A stretch of 64,000 bases of DNA from Burkholderia sp. WAC0059. Lineage in GTDB: Bacteria > Pseudomonadota > Gammaproteobacteria > Burkholderiales > Burkholderiaceae. The stretch spans positions 62,001 to 126,000 of the forward strand of contig NZ_PNEO01000004.1 of assembly GCF_002870125.1 (NCBI RefSeq). Reading direction: 5' to 3'. Position numbers and translations under genes: made by a program. The notes beneath the pieces were generated by a model that made no database searches, was not told where the DNA came from, and saw only the letters and a program-made list of their open reading frames with translations. Shown here in pieces: positions 1-10,412 of this stretch (position 1 is the first letter of the stretch; each line of letters opens with the position of its first letter).

Positions 1-2
1 CT

Positions 3-59
3 GAGGGCGTAAAACGCCGCGGTCTGTTCGAACGACAGTCGCAGGAAGTGATGCCATGA
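3..59 (+). CDS. C-terminal end of an upstream gene (possibly pcnB), partial
   Basis: An open frame of 18 codons enters from the left edge and ends in TGA at 57-59. This stop overlaps the folK start codon (ATG at 56) in an ATGA arrangement typical of translationally coupled genes. The residues are basic but too few to identify a family. In related bacteria poly(A) polymerase (pcnB) usually precedes folK, so that is the best guess, made from context only. A second frame stops at 10-12 and could equally be the true end of the upstream gene. Confidence 0.3.
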   Translation, partial: EGVKRRGLFERQSQEVMP

Positions 60-592
60 CGTTTGCCTATCTGGGCCTCGGTGCGAACCTGGGAGATGCG
101 CGCCAGGCCCTGAAAGACGCAGTGGTGTGTCTCGCGCAGCAATGCGCCGTCACCGTGCTCGCCAAGTCGGGCATATACCGCACCGCCCCGATCGATGCGG
201 GCGGCGACGACTTTTACAATTGCGTCGTGAAGCTCGAAACGAGCCTGTCCGCCCGCGCCCTGCTCGAACTCTGCCAGCGCGTCGAGCACCATTTCGGCCG
301 CGAGCGCCCCTTTCGCAACGCGCCCCGCACGCTCGACATCGACATCCTGCTCTACGGCGAACACGCAATCGCCGAACCCGACCTGATCGTGCCGCATCCG
401 CGCCTGGCCGAACGCGCCTTCGCGCTCGTGCCGCTCGTCGAGATCGCGCCGGACCTCGTCATTCCGGGGCACGGCGCGGCCAGCGCGCTGCTGCCCGACG
501 TGGCCGCCCAGCGCATCGAGAAAATCAAGCCGCCGTGCCAGTGCCTCGGGTTCGGCCGCGCGACCAAACCGGCCACGGGCTCATGCCGGTGA
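56..592 (+). CDS. folK: 2-amino-4-hydroxy-6-hydroxymethyldihydropteridine pyrophosphokinase (HPPK)
   Basis: HPPK transfers pyrophosphate from ATP to 6-hydroxymethyl-7,8-dihydropterin, the step before dihydropteroate synthesis in folate biosynthesis (cytosol). The 178-residue product starts with AYLGLGANLGD (4-14) and carries the family signature RPFRNAPRTLDIDILLYG (84-101), including the metal-binding DID. VPHPRLAERAFAL follows at 112-124. The core ends near residue 153. The last 24 residues (155-178, two Cys in CQC) are encoded by a 93-bp repeat that recurs after recN, so this tail is probably not part of the conserved fold. The stop overlaps the next gene by 10 bp, so the two are likely coupled. 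The identification is secure; the tail is unusual. Confidence 0.95.
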   Translation: MTFAYLGLGANLGDARQALKDAVVCLAQQCAVTVLAKSGIYRTAPIDAGGDDFYNCVVKLETSLSARALLELCQRVEHHFGRERPFRNAPRTLDIDILLYGEHAIAEPDLIVPHPRLAERAFALVPLVEIAPDLVIPGHGAASALLPDVAAQRIEKIKPPCQCLGFGRATKPATGSCR

Positions 593-610
593 GCGCGCCC
601 GCCCTCACCG
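518..610. repeat. 93-bp dispersed repeat, copy 1 (folK/kinase junction)
   Basis: This block aligns without gaps to 17169-17261 with about 10 mismatches (near 89 % identity), including an identical central run of 25 bases at 547-571. The centre is a 22-bp imperfect palindrome (GGTTCGGCC...ACCAAACC). This copy lies in coding sequence: it encodes FolK residues 155-178 and contains the ATG (583) and first nine codons of the downstream deoxynucleoside kinase. The other copy is intergenic. It looks like a short dispersed element or a duplicated gene junction. Confidence 0.8.
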
Positions 611-1269
611 TCACGGCGCCCGACGCGCGGCCGCCGTTTCGCTACATCGCCATCGAAGGCGCGATCGGCGCGGGCAAGACCGCGCTCGCGGCGGGGCTCG
701 CGCAACGCTGGTCGATGCAGACGCTGCTCGACGAGCCGGCCGGCAATCCGTTTCTCGAACGCTTCTACCGCGACGCCGCGCGATACGGGCTCGCCACGCA
801 ATTGCACTTCGCGCTGCAACGCGCGGCGCAGTCGCGCCGGATCGCCGGACTGCTCGCCGCGCACACGCCGCTCGTCACCGACTTTCTCGCGCAGAAGAAC
901 GACCTGTTCGCGCGCCTCGCGCTGCCCGACGACGAATGGCAGCTCTACCGCGCGCTCAGCGCGCAATTTGCCGCCGACGCGCCGCCGCCCGAACTCGTCG
1001 TCTATCTGCAGGCGAGCCCCGAGGTGCTGTTCGCCCGCATCCAGAAGCGCGCCGCGCTGGCGGAGCTGCCGATCACCGACGCGTACCTGCGCTCGCTGAG
1101 CGACAGCTACAATGAATTTTTCTACCATTACGACCGCGCCCCGGTGCTGACCGTCAGCGCCGAGCACCTGGACTCGCTCGATTCCGGCGCGGACCTCGCG
1201 CTCGTCGCCGAACGCATCGAGACGATGCGCGGCCGCCGGGAATCCTTCGTCAAGGGCACGTCGCGCTGA
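583..1269 (+). CDS. Deoxynucleoside kinase (dGK/dCK/dAK family)
   Basis: Phosphorylates deoxynucleosides to deoxynucleoside monophosphates in nucleotide salvage. The 228-residue protein has a P-loop in [13 protein letters not shown], then [15 protein letters not shown] with the glutamate expected near the substrate. [14 protein letters not shown] follows, then the lid-side segment [18 protein letters not shown]. These match the deoxynucleoside kinase family (Pfam dNK). Substrate preference cannot be read from sequence. The ATG at 583 lies inside the end of folK and inside the 93-bp repeat; the first nine residues before the conserved core come from that repeat. It sits between folK and panB and is probably co-transcribed with them. 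Confidence 0.88.
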   Translation: MPVSAPALTVTAPDARPPFRYIAIEGAIGAGKTALAAGLAQRWSMQTLLDEPAGNPFLERFYRDAARYGLATQLHFALQRAAQSRRIAGLLAAHTPLVTDFLAQKNDLFARLALPDDEWQLYRALSAQFAADAPPPELVVYLQASPEVLFARIQKRAALAELPITDAYLRSLSDSYNEFFYHYDRAPVLTVSAEHLDSLDSGADLALVAERIETMRGRRESFVKGTSR

Positions 1270-1316
1270 GCCGCCGACGCACGCCCCGCCCTCCCTTTTT
1301 CAACGGACTGTCCGCC

Positions 1317-2135
1317 ATGACTTACTTGCAGGAAACGAGCCGCAGCGCCGTCACCGTGCCGAAGCTCCAGGCCATGCGCGACGCGGGCGAGAAGATCGCC
1401 ATGCTGACCTGCTACGACGCCAGCTTCGCCGCGCTGCTCGACCGCGCGGGCCTCGACGTGCTTCTCATCGGCGATTCGCTCGGCAACGTGCTGCAGGGCC
1501 ATTCGACGACCCTGCCCGTCACGCTCGAGCACATCGCCTATCACACCGCCTGCGTGGCGCGCGCGCAAACCTCGGCACTCGTCGTCGCCGACTTGCCGTT
1601 CGGCAGCTACGGCACGCCCGACGACGCGTTCGCGAGCGCCGTGCAATTGATGCGCGCAGGCGCGCAGATGGTGAAGCTCGAGGGCGGCGAATGGCTCGCG
1701 CCGACCGTGCGGATGCTGGTGGAGCGCGCGGTGCCGGTGTGCGCGCATATCGGCCTCACGCCGCAGTCGGTCCACGCGTTCGGCGGCTTCAAGGTACAGG
1801 GCAAGACCGAGCAGGGCGCGAACCAGTTGCTGCGCGACGCCCACGCGTTCGAGGACGCAGGCGCCCAGTTGATCGTGATCGAGGCCGTGCCTTCGACGCT
1901 AGGCTCGGCGGTCACGCAACAGGTCGGCGTGCCGACCATCGGCATCGGCGCGGGCGCCGACTGCTCGGGCCAGGTGCTGGTGCTGCACGATATGCTCGGC
2001 GTCTTTCCCGGCAAGCGCCCGCGCTTCGTGAAGGACTTCATGCAGGGGCAGCCAGACATCCAGTCGGCCGTCGTCGCGTATGTGCGCGCGGTGAAGGACG
2101 GCGCGTTCCCGGCCGCCGAGCACGCGTTCCAGTAA
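1317..2135 (+). CDS. panB: 3-methyl-2-oxobutanoate hydroxymethyltransferase
   Basis: Catalyses the first committed step of pantothenate and coenzyme A synthesis: transfer of a hydroxymethyl group from methylene-tetrahydrofolate to 2-oxoisovalerate. The 272-residue (beta/alpha)8 protein shows [31 protein letters not shown] with the Mg-binding Asp, [21 protein letters not shown], and [20 protein letters not shown] near the C-terminus. The length is normal for the family. It is 47 bp downstream of the kinase gene and shares its strand, so folK-kinase-panB looks like one operon that ends at the hairpin at 2139-2175. Confidence 0.96.
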   Translation: MTYLQETSRSAVTVPKLQAMRDAGEKIAMLTCYDASFAALLDRAGLDVLLIGDSLGNVLQGHSTTLPVTLEHIAYHTACVARAQTSALVVADLPFGSYGTPDDAFASAVQLMRAGAQMVKLEGGEWLAPTVRMLVERAVPVCAHIGLTPQSVHAFGGFKVQGKTEQGANQLLRDAHAFEDAGAQLIVIEAVPSTLGSAVTQQVGVPTIGIGAGADCSGQVLVLHDMLGVFPGKRPRFVKDFMQGQPDIQSAVVAYVRAVKDGAFPAAEHAFQ

Positions 2136-2138
2136 ACG

Positions 2139-2175
2139 GCAAAACGCCGCCCGCAACCTGCGGCCGGCGTTTTGC
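2139..2175. terminator. Bidirectional terminator between panB and phnE
   Basis: A perfect 11-bp inverted repeat, GCAAAACGCCG at 2139-2149 and CGGCGTTTTGC at 2165-2175, with a 15-nt loop. The stem itself holds A4 and T4 runs, so it can act for both converging transcription units (panB from the left, phnE from the right). Confidence 0.75.
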
Positions 2176-2218
2176 GCCGCGGCCCTTCCTTCCGGCCTGC
2201 CTATACCCTACCTGCTAC

Positions 2219-3019
2219 CTACTGCACGCGACTGCGCAGGAACGCGGAGCCGCGCTCGGCGGCGGCGACCAGCACGAACGTGACGATCAGCAGATACGAC
2301 ACGGTCTGGTACTGGAACAGGTTCATCGCCGTCAGCAGCACGAAGCCGATCCCGCCCGCGCCGACGAAGCCGAGCACCAGCGACGAGCGCAGGTTCTCGT
2401 CGAAGCGGTACAGGCTGATGCCGAGCAGCGTCGGCAGCACGCCCGGCACCACCGCGTGCGTGAACACCTGCAGGCGGCTCGCACCGGTCAGCGTCAGCGC
2501 CTCGACCGGGCCCATGTCCATGTCCTCGATCACTTCGGAGAACAGCCGCCCGAGCATCCCGACCGAATGCACGCCGAGCGCGAGCGCGCCCGGAAACGGG
2601 CCGAGCCCGACCGCCGTCACGAACAGCAGCGCCCACACGAGGTCCGGCACCGAACGCGAGATGCTGATGGCCCCGCGCGCGAAGTAATACAACGGTCGCG
2701 CGGGGCTCATGTTCGACGCCGCGAGCATCGCGAGCGGAAATGCGAGCACGACGCCGAGCACCGTGCCGAACACCGCGAGGTCGATCGTCTCGAGAATCGG
2801 CTGGAGGCTCGGCACGAACTGGCTGAAGTCGGGCGGCATCGAGCGCGAGATGATGTCGGCCATCCCGTGCACGCCGGTGATCAGGTCCTGCGGGCGCGCA
2901 TGCACGCCCTGGCAGGCCTGCGCGAACAGCACGAGAAACGCGGCGAACGCCGCGATCTTCGAAAGCGAGCGTGTCGCCGGCGCGCGCGGCGAACGCTGCG
3001 AATGGGAAACGCTATTCAT
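2219..3019 (-). CDS. phnE: Phosphonate-type ABC transporter permease
   Basis: Inner-membrane permease of a PhnCDE-type importer for phosphonates or related P compounds. The 266-residue protein has an N-terminal hydrophobic segment (about 21-36), further membrane helices around ETIDLAVFGTVLGVVLAFPLAML and at the C-terminus. The EAA-like cytoplasmic loop is GASRLQVFTHAVVPGVLPTLL, which docks to the ATPase. The ATG at 3019 overlaps the phnC stop (ATGA), so translation is coupled. It is the last gene of phnD-phnC-phnE. No phosphonate-degrading genes are adjacent, so the true substrate is open. Confidence 0.9.
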   Translation of the reverse strand: MNSVSHSQRSPRAPATRSLSKIAAFAAFLVLFAQACQGVHARPQDLITGVHGMADIISRSMPPDFSQFVPSLQPILETIDLAVFGTVLGVVLAFPLAMLAASNMSPARPLYYFARGAISISRSVPDLVWALLFVTAVGLGPFPGALALGVHSVGMLGRLFSEVIEDMDMGPVEALTLTGASRLQVFTHAVVPGVLPTLLGISLYRFDENLRSSLVLGFVGAGGIGFVLLTAMNLFQYQTVSYLLIVTFVLVAAAERGSAFLRSRVQ

Positions 3020-3843
3020 GATTGCGCGACGTAGAGGTTTGAAATTCGCTGCATGCTGACCGACGACGCGCGTTCGTCGAATTCGACCTTGCCGCGACGC
3101 ATGCCGATCAGGCGGTCCGCGTAGCGCGTCGCCAGTTCCGGCTGGTGCAGCACCGCGACCACCGCGAGGCCGTCGTCCGTCGCGAGACGGCGCAACAGGC
3201 GCATCACTTCGTCGGCGGCTTCGGGGTCGAGGCTCGCGACCGGTTCGTCCGCAAGCACCACCTGCGGCCTCTGCGCAAGCGCGCGCGCCACCGCGACACG
3301 TTGCGCCTGGCCGCCGGACAGCGTGCCCGCGCGCTGGCCCGCCAGATGCAGCAGGCCGACCTCGTCGAGAAAACCACGCGCCGGTTCCATCTCGCTCCTC
3401 GGCAGGCGGCCGAGCGACGTCGCGAGCGAACGATGACGACCCAGCGCGCCGGTGCAGACGTTCGCCAGCACGCTGCGCCGCTTCACGAGGTTCGCATGCT
3501 GCGAAATGAGCGCGACCGGCAAACGCGCGGCGCGCAAATCCTTGCCGGACAACCGGGCAAGGTCGCGCCCGGCGACCTCGACCGTGCCGCCGGTCGGACG
3601 GTTCAGCCCGACCACGCATTTCATCAGCGTGGACTTGCCGCAACCGTTGCTGCCGAGGATCACGACCATCTCGCCGGCGCGAACGCCGAGGCTCACGCCG
3701 TCGAGGGCCGTGTGTCCGTTCGGATAACGCATTGTCAGGTTGCGCACAGCCAGCCGCGCACTACTCTCTGCGGCAGGCGCGTGAGCGCCCGACTGCGGAT
3801 GGAAATCGAGGCCCTCGGCCAGGCTATGCGGCAACGTGCTCAT
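3016..3843 (-). CDS. phnC: Phosphonate-type ABC transporter ATP-binding protein
   Basis: ATPase that powers the PhnE permease. The 275-residue protein has Walker A GSNGCGKS (64-71), Q-loop LISQHANL (112-119), signature LSGGQAQR (175-182), Walker B VVLADE (195-200) and D-loop SLDPEA. The first 30 residues before LAVRNLTMRYPNG are a family-atypical Ala/His-rich extension. The start at 3843 is preferred because it overlaps the phnD stop (TGATG on the minus strand). An open frame continues upstream but runs opposite to phnD coding sequence in another frame. It is the middle gene of phnDCE. Confidence 0.92.
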   Translation of the reverse strand: MSTLPHSLAEGLDFHPQSGAHAPAAESSARLAVRNLTMRYPNGHTALDGVSLGVRAGEMVVILGSNGCGKSTLMKCVVGLNRPTGGTVEVAGRDLARLSGKDLRAARLPVALISQHANLVKRRSVLANVCTGALGRHRSLATSLGRLPRSEMEPARGFLDEVGLLHLAGQRAGTLSGGQAQRVAVARALAQRPQVVLADEPVASLDPEAADEVMRLLRRLATDDGLAVVAVLHQPELATRYADRLIGMRRGKVEFDERASSVSMQRISNLYVAQS

Positions 3844-4742
3844 CACATCTTCGCCAGGTCGATATGCAGCGTCGACACCAGATCGCGAATCTGGTTGTAC
3901 GCGGCATCGGTTTGCGGAACGGTCTTCAGCGAGTTGCCTTCGTTCGCCGCCAGGAACTTCTGGTCGGCTTCCGGCAGCTCGTGGAAGTCCAGGTTCTGCA
4001 GCACGCTCGTCAGCTTCGCCTTGAAAGCGGCCGGCAGATCGCCGCGTACCGCGAACGGGTCCTGCGGAATCGGGTCCGACTTCCACAGCGTGATGAACTG
4101 CGACGGGTCGTATTCGTTATGCAATTGCGCGCTCGCGATTTCGTCGCTGTTCAGCTCGCCGGACTCGACCTTGTGATTGCGGATCGCTTCGAACGACGCG
4201 GTATGGCTGCCCGCGTAGACGCCCTTCACGCCCTTGTCCGGATCGATGCCGTTCTTGCTCAGGCCGTAGGCCGGGAACAGGTGGCCGGACGTCGACGCCG
4301 GGTCCGAATACGCGAACGAACGGCCCTTCACGTCGGCGATCGTCTTGATGCCGCTGCCCGGCCACGTCACGATCGACGCGTAATAGCTGGCCGGCTTGCC
4401 GTTGTCGTCGGAGAAGCCTGCCACGGCCTGTGCATGCGCGACCTGGTGCGCGAGCACATAACCGAGCGGGCCGAATTCGCCGAATTCCAGCTTGTCGTTG
4501 CGCATCGCTTCGATTTCGGCGTTATAGCTGGTCGCAACATAGAGCTGGATGTTGCAGCCGATCTTCTGGCCGATCAGCTTCGCAAGATCCGTATAAACCG
4601 GCAGCAGACGCGCGGTCGATTCGTACGGCTCGACGCCGAAGCGCACGGTGCCATCGTTCGGGCACACTGCACCGGCTGCGTGGGCGGCGCCGACCAGGCC
4701 GGCGTAAACCGTCATTCCTGCGAGGAAGTGGGAAATTTTCAT
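3843..4742 (-). CDS. phnD: Phosphonate-type ABC transporter substrate-binding protein
   Basis: Periplasmic binding protein of the phnDCE importer. The 299-residue precursor begins MKISHFLAGMTVYAGLVGAA, a signal peptide with likely cleavage after AHA (residue 22). VRFGVEPYESTARLLPVY then opens the PhnD fold, and the ligand-contacting YSDPASTSGHLFPAYGL is in the middle. The ATG at 4742 is chosen because it places the signal peptide at the N-terminus; an open frame extends to 4874 but lacks coding character. It is the first gene of the operon, with a possible operator hairpin upstream. Family members bind phosphonates, phosphite or phosphate esters; the ligand here is unknown. Confidence 0.9.
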   Translation of the reverse strand: MKISHFLAGMTVYAGLVGAAHAAGAVCPNDGTVRFGVEPYESTARLLPVYTDLAKLIGQKIGCNIQLYVATSYNAEIEAMRNDKLEFGEFGPLGYVLAHQVAHAQAVAGFSDDNGKPASYYASIVTWPGSGIKTIADVKGRSFAYSDPASTSGHLFPAYGLSKNGIDPDKGVKGVYAGSHTASFEAIRNHKVESGELNSDEIASAQLHNEYDPSQFITLWKSDPIPQDPFAVRGDLPAAFKAKLTSVLQNLDFHELPEADQKFLAANEGNSLKTVPQTDAAYNQIRDLVSTLHIDLAKM

Positions 4743-4856
4743 GTCGTCGTCGTTGATCGCGCATTGCGAGGGTTGGGACGAGCCGATCATAGGAGGCGAA
4801 TGTGATGGAACCGTGACGCAGCCAGAAAAAGGTACAGACGTATAGTCGACTGGATA

Positions 4857-4888
4857 ATCGCACCCTGAATTCACCGATACGGTGCGAT
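4857..4888 (-). promoter_or_regulatory. Nested inverted repeats upstream of phnD (possible operator)
   Basis: ATCGCACC at 4857-4864 pairs with GGTGCGAT at 4881-4888 (8-bp arms, 16-nt loop). The right arm overlaps a second palindrome, CACCG-ATA-CGGTG, at 4872-4884. The element lies 115-146 bp upstream of the phnD start in a locally AT-richer gap (4743-5034) that holds no other recognisable feature. A repressor site for the transporter operon is plausible but inferred. Confidence 0.4.
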
Positions 4889-5034
4889 CTCGGCGTTAGC
4901 CAGCACAAGGTAAATAAAAGGTTTCTCGCGCAATGTATTTGTATGCCATTACGCTGAGGAATAACGCGGAATGCCGACGTCCTTGTCGTTTTTTGAAATC
5001 GGACGAAAATCGCCCGAATAAGCCGGATTCCGAA

Positions 5035-6930
5035 TTAATCGGAGTTTTCGCCCGATGGCGTCGCGAGCCGCGCGGGCAATGCGCCGCGCAGCGCATTGCA
5101 TAACAGCAGCGCGTCCGCGTTCAGCACGTCGTCGCGCGTCAGCACGCGCTCGGCCGCGCCGAACGCGGAGTCGTCGAGCAGCGCGCCGCGCATCACGCCC
5201 GGCAGCAGGCCGGACGCGAGTGGCGGCGTCCACCAGCGTCCGTCGCGCTTCACGAACACGTTCGAGCGGCCGCCTTCGGTCAGCTCGCCGCGCATGTTGA
5301 AGAACAGCATGTCGAATGCGCCGCGCGCCTCGGCCTCGCGCCACGCGCGGTCGAATTCGGCGCGGCGCGTCGTCTTGTGGCGCAGCAGCGGGTCGTCCGG
5401 CGACGTGGCGGCCAGTCCGCAGTCCGGCGCCAGCAGCACGTCGACACTCGCGGACGCGAGCGGAGCCAGCGCCGCCGCCGTCAACGCCGCGCCGCCGCGC
5501 TTCGGCAACGCGACGCGCAACCGGTGCGCAACGCCATCCGGCAGCGCACGGCACTGCGCGGCAAGCCGGGCGCGCAGCGCTGCTTCGTCGTAATCGAAAT
5601 CGAGCCACGCGGCGCTCGCCGCGAGCCGCGCGAGATGCCGGTCCAGATGACGGACGCCTTCCGCGCGCGTCGCGTACAACGTCTCGATCAACTCGAAACC
5701 GGGATCGACGTCGGTCAGGAAACGCGCCTTCAGCCGGCATTCGTCGTATTCGTCGTCGGCAACGCTGTCGAGCACGATGCCCGCGCCGACACCCATCTGT
5801 GCGGACCGCACGCTGCCCTCGCCGGCAGGGCCGACGTCCAGCGTGCGAATCGCGACCGACAGGCAGAAGTCGCCGCACGCCGAAGCGGCGTCCGGCGCGT
5901 CGAGCCATCCGATCGCGCCGGTATAGAGCCCGCGCGGCCCGTGTTCGAGCGCGTCGATCAGTTGCAGGGTCCGGTGCTTCGGCGCGCCGGTGATCGAGCC
6001 GCACGGAAACAGCGCGCGCACGATGCCGGCGAACGGCGTGAGCGCGCGCAACGTCGCCTCGACCGTCGACGTCATCTGCCAGACCGACGCATACGGCTCG
6101 ACGCCGAACAGCGCGGGCACCCGCACGGAGCCCGGCTGCGCGACGCGCGACAGGTCGTTGCGCAGCAGGTCGACGATCATCACGTTTTCCGCGCGATTCT
6201 TGGGATCGTTCGCGAGCGCCGCGGCCGTCGCGCGGTCGCGTTGCGGGTCCGCGTCGCGCGCGGCGGTGCCCTTCATCGGCCGCGCGCGCAGCGTATCGCC
6301 GTGCTTCTCGACGAACAGTTCCGGCGAGCACGACAGCACCCAGCGGTCGCCGGGCAGCGCGACCAGCGCGCCGTAGCGCACCGGCTGGCGCGCGCGCAGC
6401 CGCCGGTACAGCGCCAGCGGCGTGCCGAACACGTCGAACGCGAGCCGGTACGTGTAATTCACTTGATACGAGTCGCCGGCCTGCAGCGCCGCGTGAATCG
6501 CGTCGATTGCGTGTGCGAACCGCTCGCGCGTCACGCCGGGCCGCAGCCGCGCGATGCCGGCCGGCGCCGGCTCAGCGGAGCCCGTGTCGCGCGCGGCGAG
6601 CCATGCGTCCGCTTCGTCACGCGCGAGCCGTTCGCAGCGCGAGAACAATAAAAAACGCAGCACGGCGTCGCCGCCATGCTGCGTCTCTTTCCCGATGCCC
6701 GAACGCCGCCCGAGCTGCAGATCGCGCCCGAACTCGTAATCGGCCAGCACGACCGCGTGGAGCCCGTCGCGCAGATCCGCGCGCGCCGCTTCGCACAGCG
6801 CGTCCAGATCCGCCGCGCGGCCCGCGTGTTCGCGGACGAACCCCGTATACAGACGGCTCGTACGGCGCGCGGCCGTGGCGTCGCAGTCGTCCAGCAGCGC
6901 GAACGCCGCGCCGCCCTCGTGCGCCTGCAT
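5035..6930 (-). CDS. pabB: Fused aminodeoxychorismate synthase component I / aminodeoxychorismate lyase (PabB-PabC)
   Basis: Makes 4-aminobenzoate for folate: the N-terminal part converts chorismate (with ammonia from a PabA partner) to aminodeoxychorismate, and the C-terminal part releases pyruvate. The 631-residue protein has the chorismate-binding domain with DSYQVNYTYRL, ARPMKGTAARD (catalytic Lys), DPKNRAENVMIVDLLRNDL and GSITGAPKHRT. A class-IV PLP domain starts near residue 410, with HKTTRRAEFD (candidate PLP Lys) and MRGELTEGGRSNVFV. The fusion is common in Burkholderiales. It is 24 bp downstream of dnaJ on the same strand and may be read through from the heat-shock operon. No pabA is in the window. 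Confidence 0.93.
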   Translation of the reverse strand: MQAHEGGAAFALLDDCDATAARRTSRLYTGFVREHAGRAADLDALCEAARADLRDGLHAVVLADYEFGRDLQLGRRSGIGKETQHGGDAVLRFLLFSRCERLARDEADAWLAARDTGSAEPAPAGIARLRPGVTRERFAHAIDAIHAALQAGDSYQVNYTYRLAFDVFGTPLALYRRLRARQPVRYGALVALPGDRWVLSCSPELFVEKHGDTLRARPMKGTAARDADPQRDRATAAALANDPKNRAENVMIVDLLRNDLSRVAQPGSVRVPALFGVEPYASVWQMTSTVEATLRALTPFAGIVRALFPCGSITGAPKHRTLQLIDALEHGPRGLYTGAIGWLDAPDAASACGDFCLSVAIRTLDVGPAGEGSVRSAQMGVGAGIVLDSVADDEYDECRLKARFLTDVDPGFELIETLYATRAEGVRHLDRHLARLAASAAWLDFDYDEAALRARLAAQCRALPDGVAHRLRVALPKRGGAALTAAALAPLASASVDVLLAPDCGLAATSPDDPLLRHKTTRRAEFDRAWREAEARGAFDMLFFNMRGELTEGGRSNVFVKRDGRWWTPPLASGLLPGVMRGALLDDSAFGAAERVLTRDDVLNADALLLCNALRGALPARLATPSGENSD

Positions 6931-6954
6931 CGCTACCCTACCCGTGACGTCACA

Positions 6955-8100
6955 TCAGTCGAAGAAACTCTTCACCCGGTCGAACCAGCTCTTGCTCTGC
7001 GGGCTGTGCCGCGCGCCGCCCTCGACGAGCGACTTCTCGAACTGCTGCAGCAGATCGCGCTGCTGGTCAGTGAGCTTGACCGGCGTTTCGACCTGCACGT
7101 GAACGTACAGGTCGCCGGCGATGCTCGAACGCAGCCCCTTGATGCCCTTGCCGCGCAGCCGGAACGTCTTGCCCGACTGCGTGCCCTCGGCCACCGGGAA
7201 CGTCGCGCGGCCGGCGAGCGTCGGCACCTCGATCTCGCCGCCCAGCGCCGCCGTCGTGAACGGAATCGGCATCTGGCAATGCAGGTCGTCGCCGTCGCGC
7301 TCGAATACCGGGTGCGACTTGATGTGAATCTCGACGTAGAGGTCGCCCGACGGCCCGCCGTTGATGCCCGGCTCGCCGTTGCCGGCCGAGCGGATGCGCA
7401 TGCCGTCGTCGATGCCGGCCGGAATCTTCACTTCGAGCGTCTTGGTTTCCTTCACCTTGCCCGCGCCGTGGCAGTTCGCGCAGGGCTCGGGAATCCAGCT
7501 ACCGGTGCCGTGACACTTCGGGCAGGTCTGCTGGATGCTGAAAAAGCCCTGCGACATGCGTACCGCGCCGGAGCCGTGGCAAGTCGGGCAGGACTCGGGC
7601 TTGGTGCCGGCCTTCGCGCCCGAGCCGTGGCAGACCTCGCAGGTGCTCCAGCCCGGCACGCGAATCTGCGTGTCGTAGCCGTGCGCGGCCTGCTCCAGCG
7701 TGATCTCCATGCTGTAGCGCAGGTCCGCGCCGCGATACACCTGCGGGCCGCTGCGACCGCCGGCGCCGCGCGCACCGCCGGCCGCCGCCTGGCCGAAGAT
7801 GTCGCCGAAGATGTCGCCGAACGCGTCGGCGAAGCCGCCGAAGCCCTGCGCGCCGGCCGCGCCCCCCATATTCGGATCGACGCCCGCGTGCCCGTACTGG
7901 TCGTAGGCCGCGCGCTTCTGCGCATCCGAGAGCATCTCGTAGGCTTCCTTCACCTCCTTGAAATGCTCTTCCGCATCCTTGTTGTCCGGATTGCGGTCGG
8001 GGTGGTACTTCATCGCCAGCTTGCGATAAGCCTTCTTGATTTCGTCGTCGCCCGCATTCTTCGCGACGCCCAGAACCTCGTAGTAATCCCGTTTCGCCAT
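6955..8100 (-). CDS. dnaJ: Chaperone protein DnaJ
   Basis: Hsp40 co-chaperone that delivers unfolded clients to DnaK and stimulates its ATPase. The 381-residue protein has the J domain with the HPD triad ([10 protein letters not shown], about 31-40) and a Gly/Phe-rich linker with [18 protein letters not shown]. Four zinc-binding repeats follow in order ([32 protein letters not shown]), then the C-terminal substrate-binding domains. It follows dnaK after a 229-bp gap that contains a terminator-like hairpin, so dnaJ may be expressed at a lower level or from its own promoter. Confidence 0.97.
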   Translation of the reverse strand: MAKRDYYEVLGVAKNAGDDEIKKAYRKLAMKYHPDRNPDNKDAEEHFKEVKEAYEMLSDAQKRAAYDQYGHAGVDPNMGGAAGAQGFGGFADAFGDIFGDIFGQAAAGGARGAGGRSGPQVYRGADLRYSMEITLEQAAHGYDTQIRVPGWSTCEVCHGSGAKAGTKPESCPTCHGSGAVRMSQGFFSIQQTCPKCHGTGSWIPEPCANCHGAGKVKETKTLEVKIPAGIDDGMRIRSAGNGEPGINGGPSGDLYVEIHIKSHPVFERDGDDLHCQMPIPFTTAALGGEIEVPTLAGRATFPVAEGTQSGKTFRLRGKGIKGLRSSIAGDLYVHVQVETPVKLTDQQRDLLQQFEKSLVEGGARHSPQSKSWFDRVKSFFD

Positions 8101-8259
8101 ATCGGTTCAACACCGGCCGCGCCCCTGCGCGCGCGTCCGCTCCTTGTGAATGCCTCAGTCTCGCGACCCGTGTCGCCGCCCGCGCAGGCGGCCGCCAGAA
8201 AACAAATGTGCCCGGCGAACCCGAAGGTCCGCCAGGCGCTTGCCATGCGGCGCGCGCCG

Positions 8260-8307
8260 AAAAGCGCGCGCTGCGGACGGCCGCGCCGCGCCCGTTACAG
8301 CGCGCGG
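8260..8307 (-). terminator. Terminator/attenuator-like hairpin between dnaK and dnaJ
   Basis: GCGCGCGCTG at 8264-8273 pairs with CAGCGCGCG at 8298-8306 (9 bp). Read on the minus strand, the stem is followed by TTTT (8260-8263 region). The loop of about 24 nt is long. It lies just after the dnaK stop and could cause partial termination that sets the dnaK:dnaJ ratio. Apart from this hairpin I see nothing clear in 8101-8329. Confidence 0.4.
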
Positions 8308-8329
8308 CGCGGCGGCCCGTTCCACTCGA

Positions 8330-10294
<1,965 letters not shown>

Positions 10295-10384
10295 GTTTCG
10301 TAATCTCCAGATTTGATCGCTGCGGAGGGCCGCCCCGCCGTGCCTTCGCACCGGGCGCCCGCCTTCAATTCAGAACTGCCGTCA

Positions 10385-10412
10385 AGATTGGGACCGCCGC
10401 ATCGTTTTCAAG
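10385..10412 (-). promoter_or_regulatory. dnaK: Sigma-32 (RpoH) type promoter for dnaK
   Basis: On the minus strand CTTGAA (10412-10407) is followed after 14 nt by CCCAATCT (10392-10385). This matches the heat-shock consensus CTTGAA-N13-15-CCCCATNT at all but one fixed position. The -10 end is about 90 bp from the dnaK ATG. The -35 element lies inside a large palindrome (10397-10430). Confidence 0.7.

Noticed and set aside
3843-4086. N-terminal extension of phnC to 4086
   Set aside because: It lies over phnD coding sequence in another frame and lacks ABC-family residues; the overlapping stop/start at 3843 is the better start.
4975-5034. T-run near 4988 as an intrinsic terminator for pabB
   Set aside because: The T-run is on the plus strand, while pabB reads on the minus strand, and no adjacent stem fits that direction.
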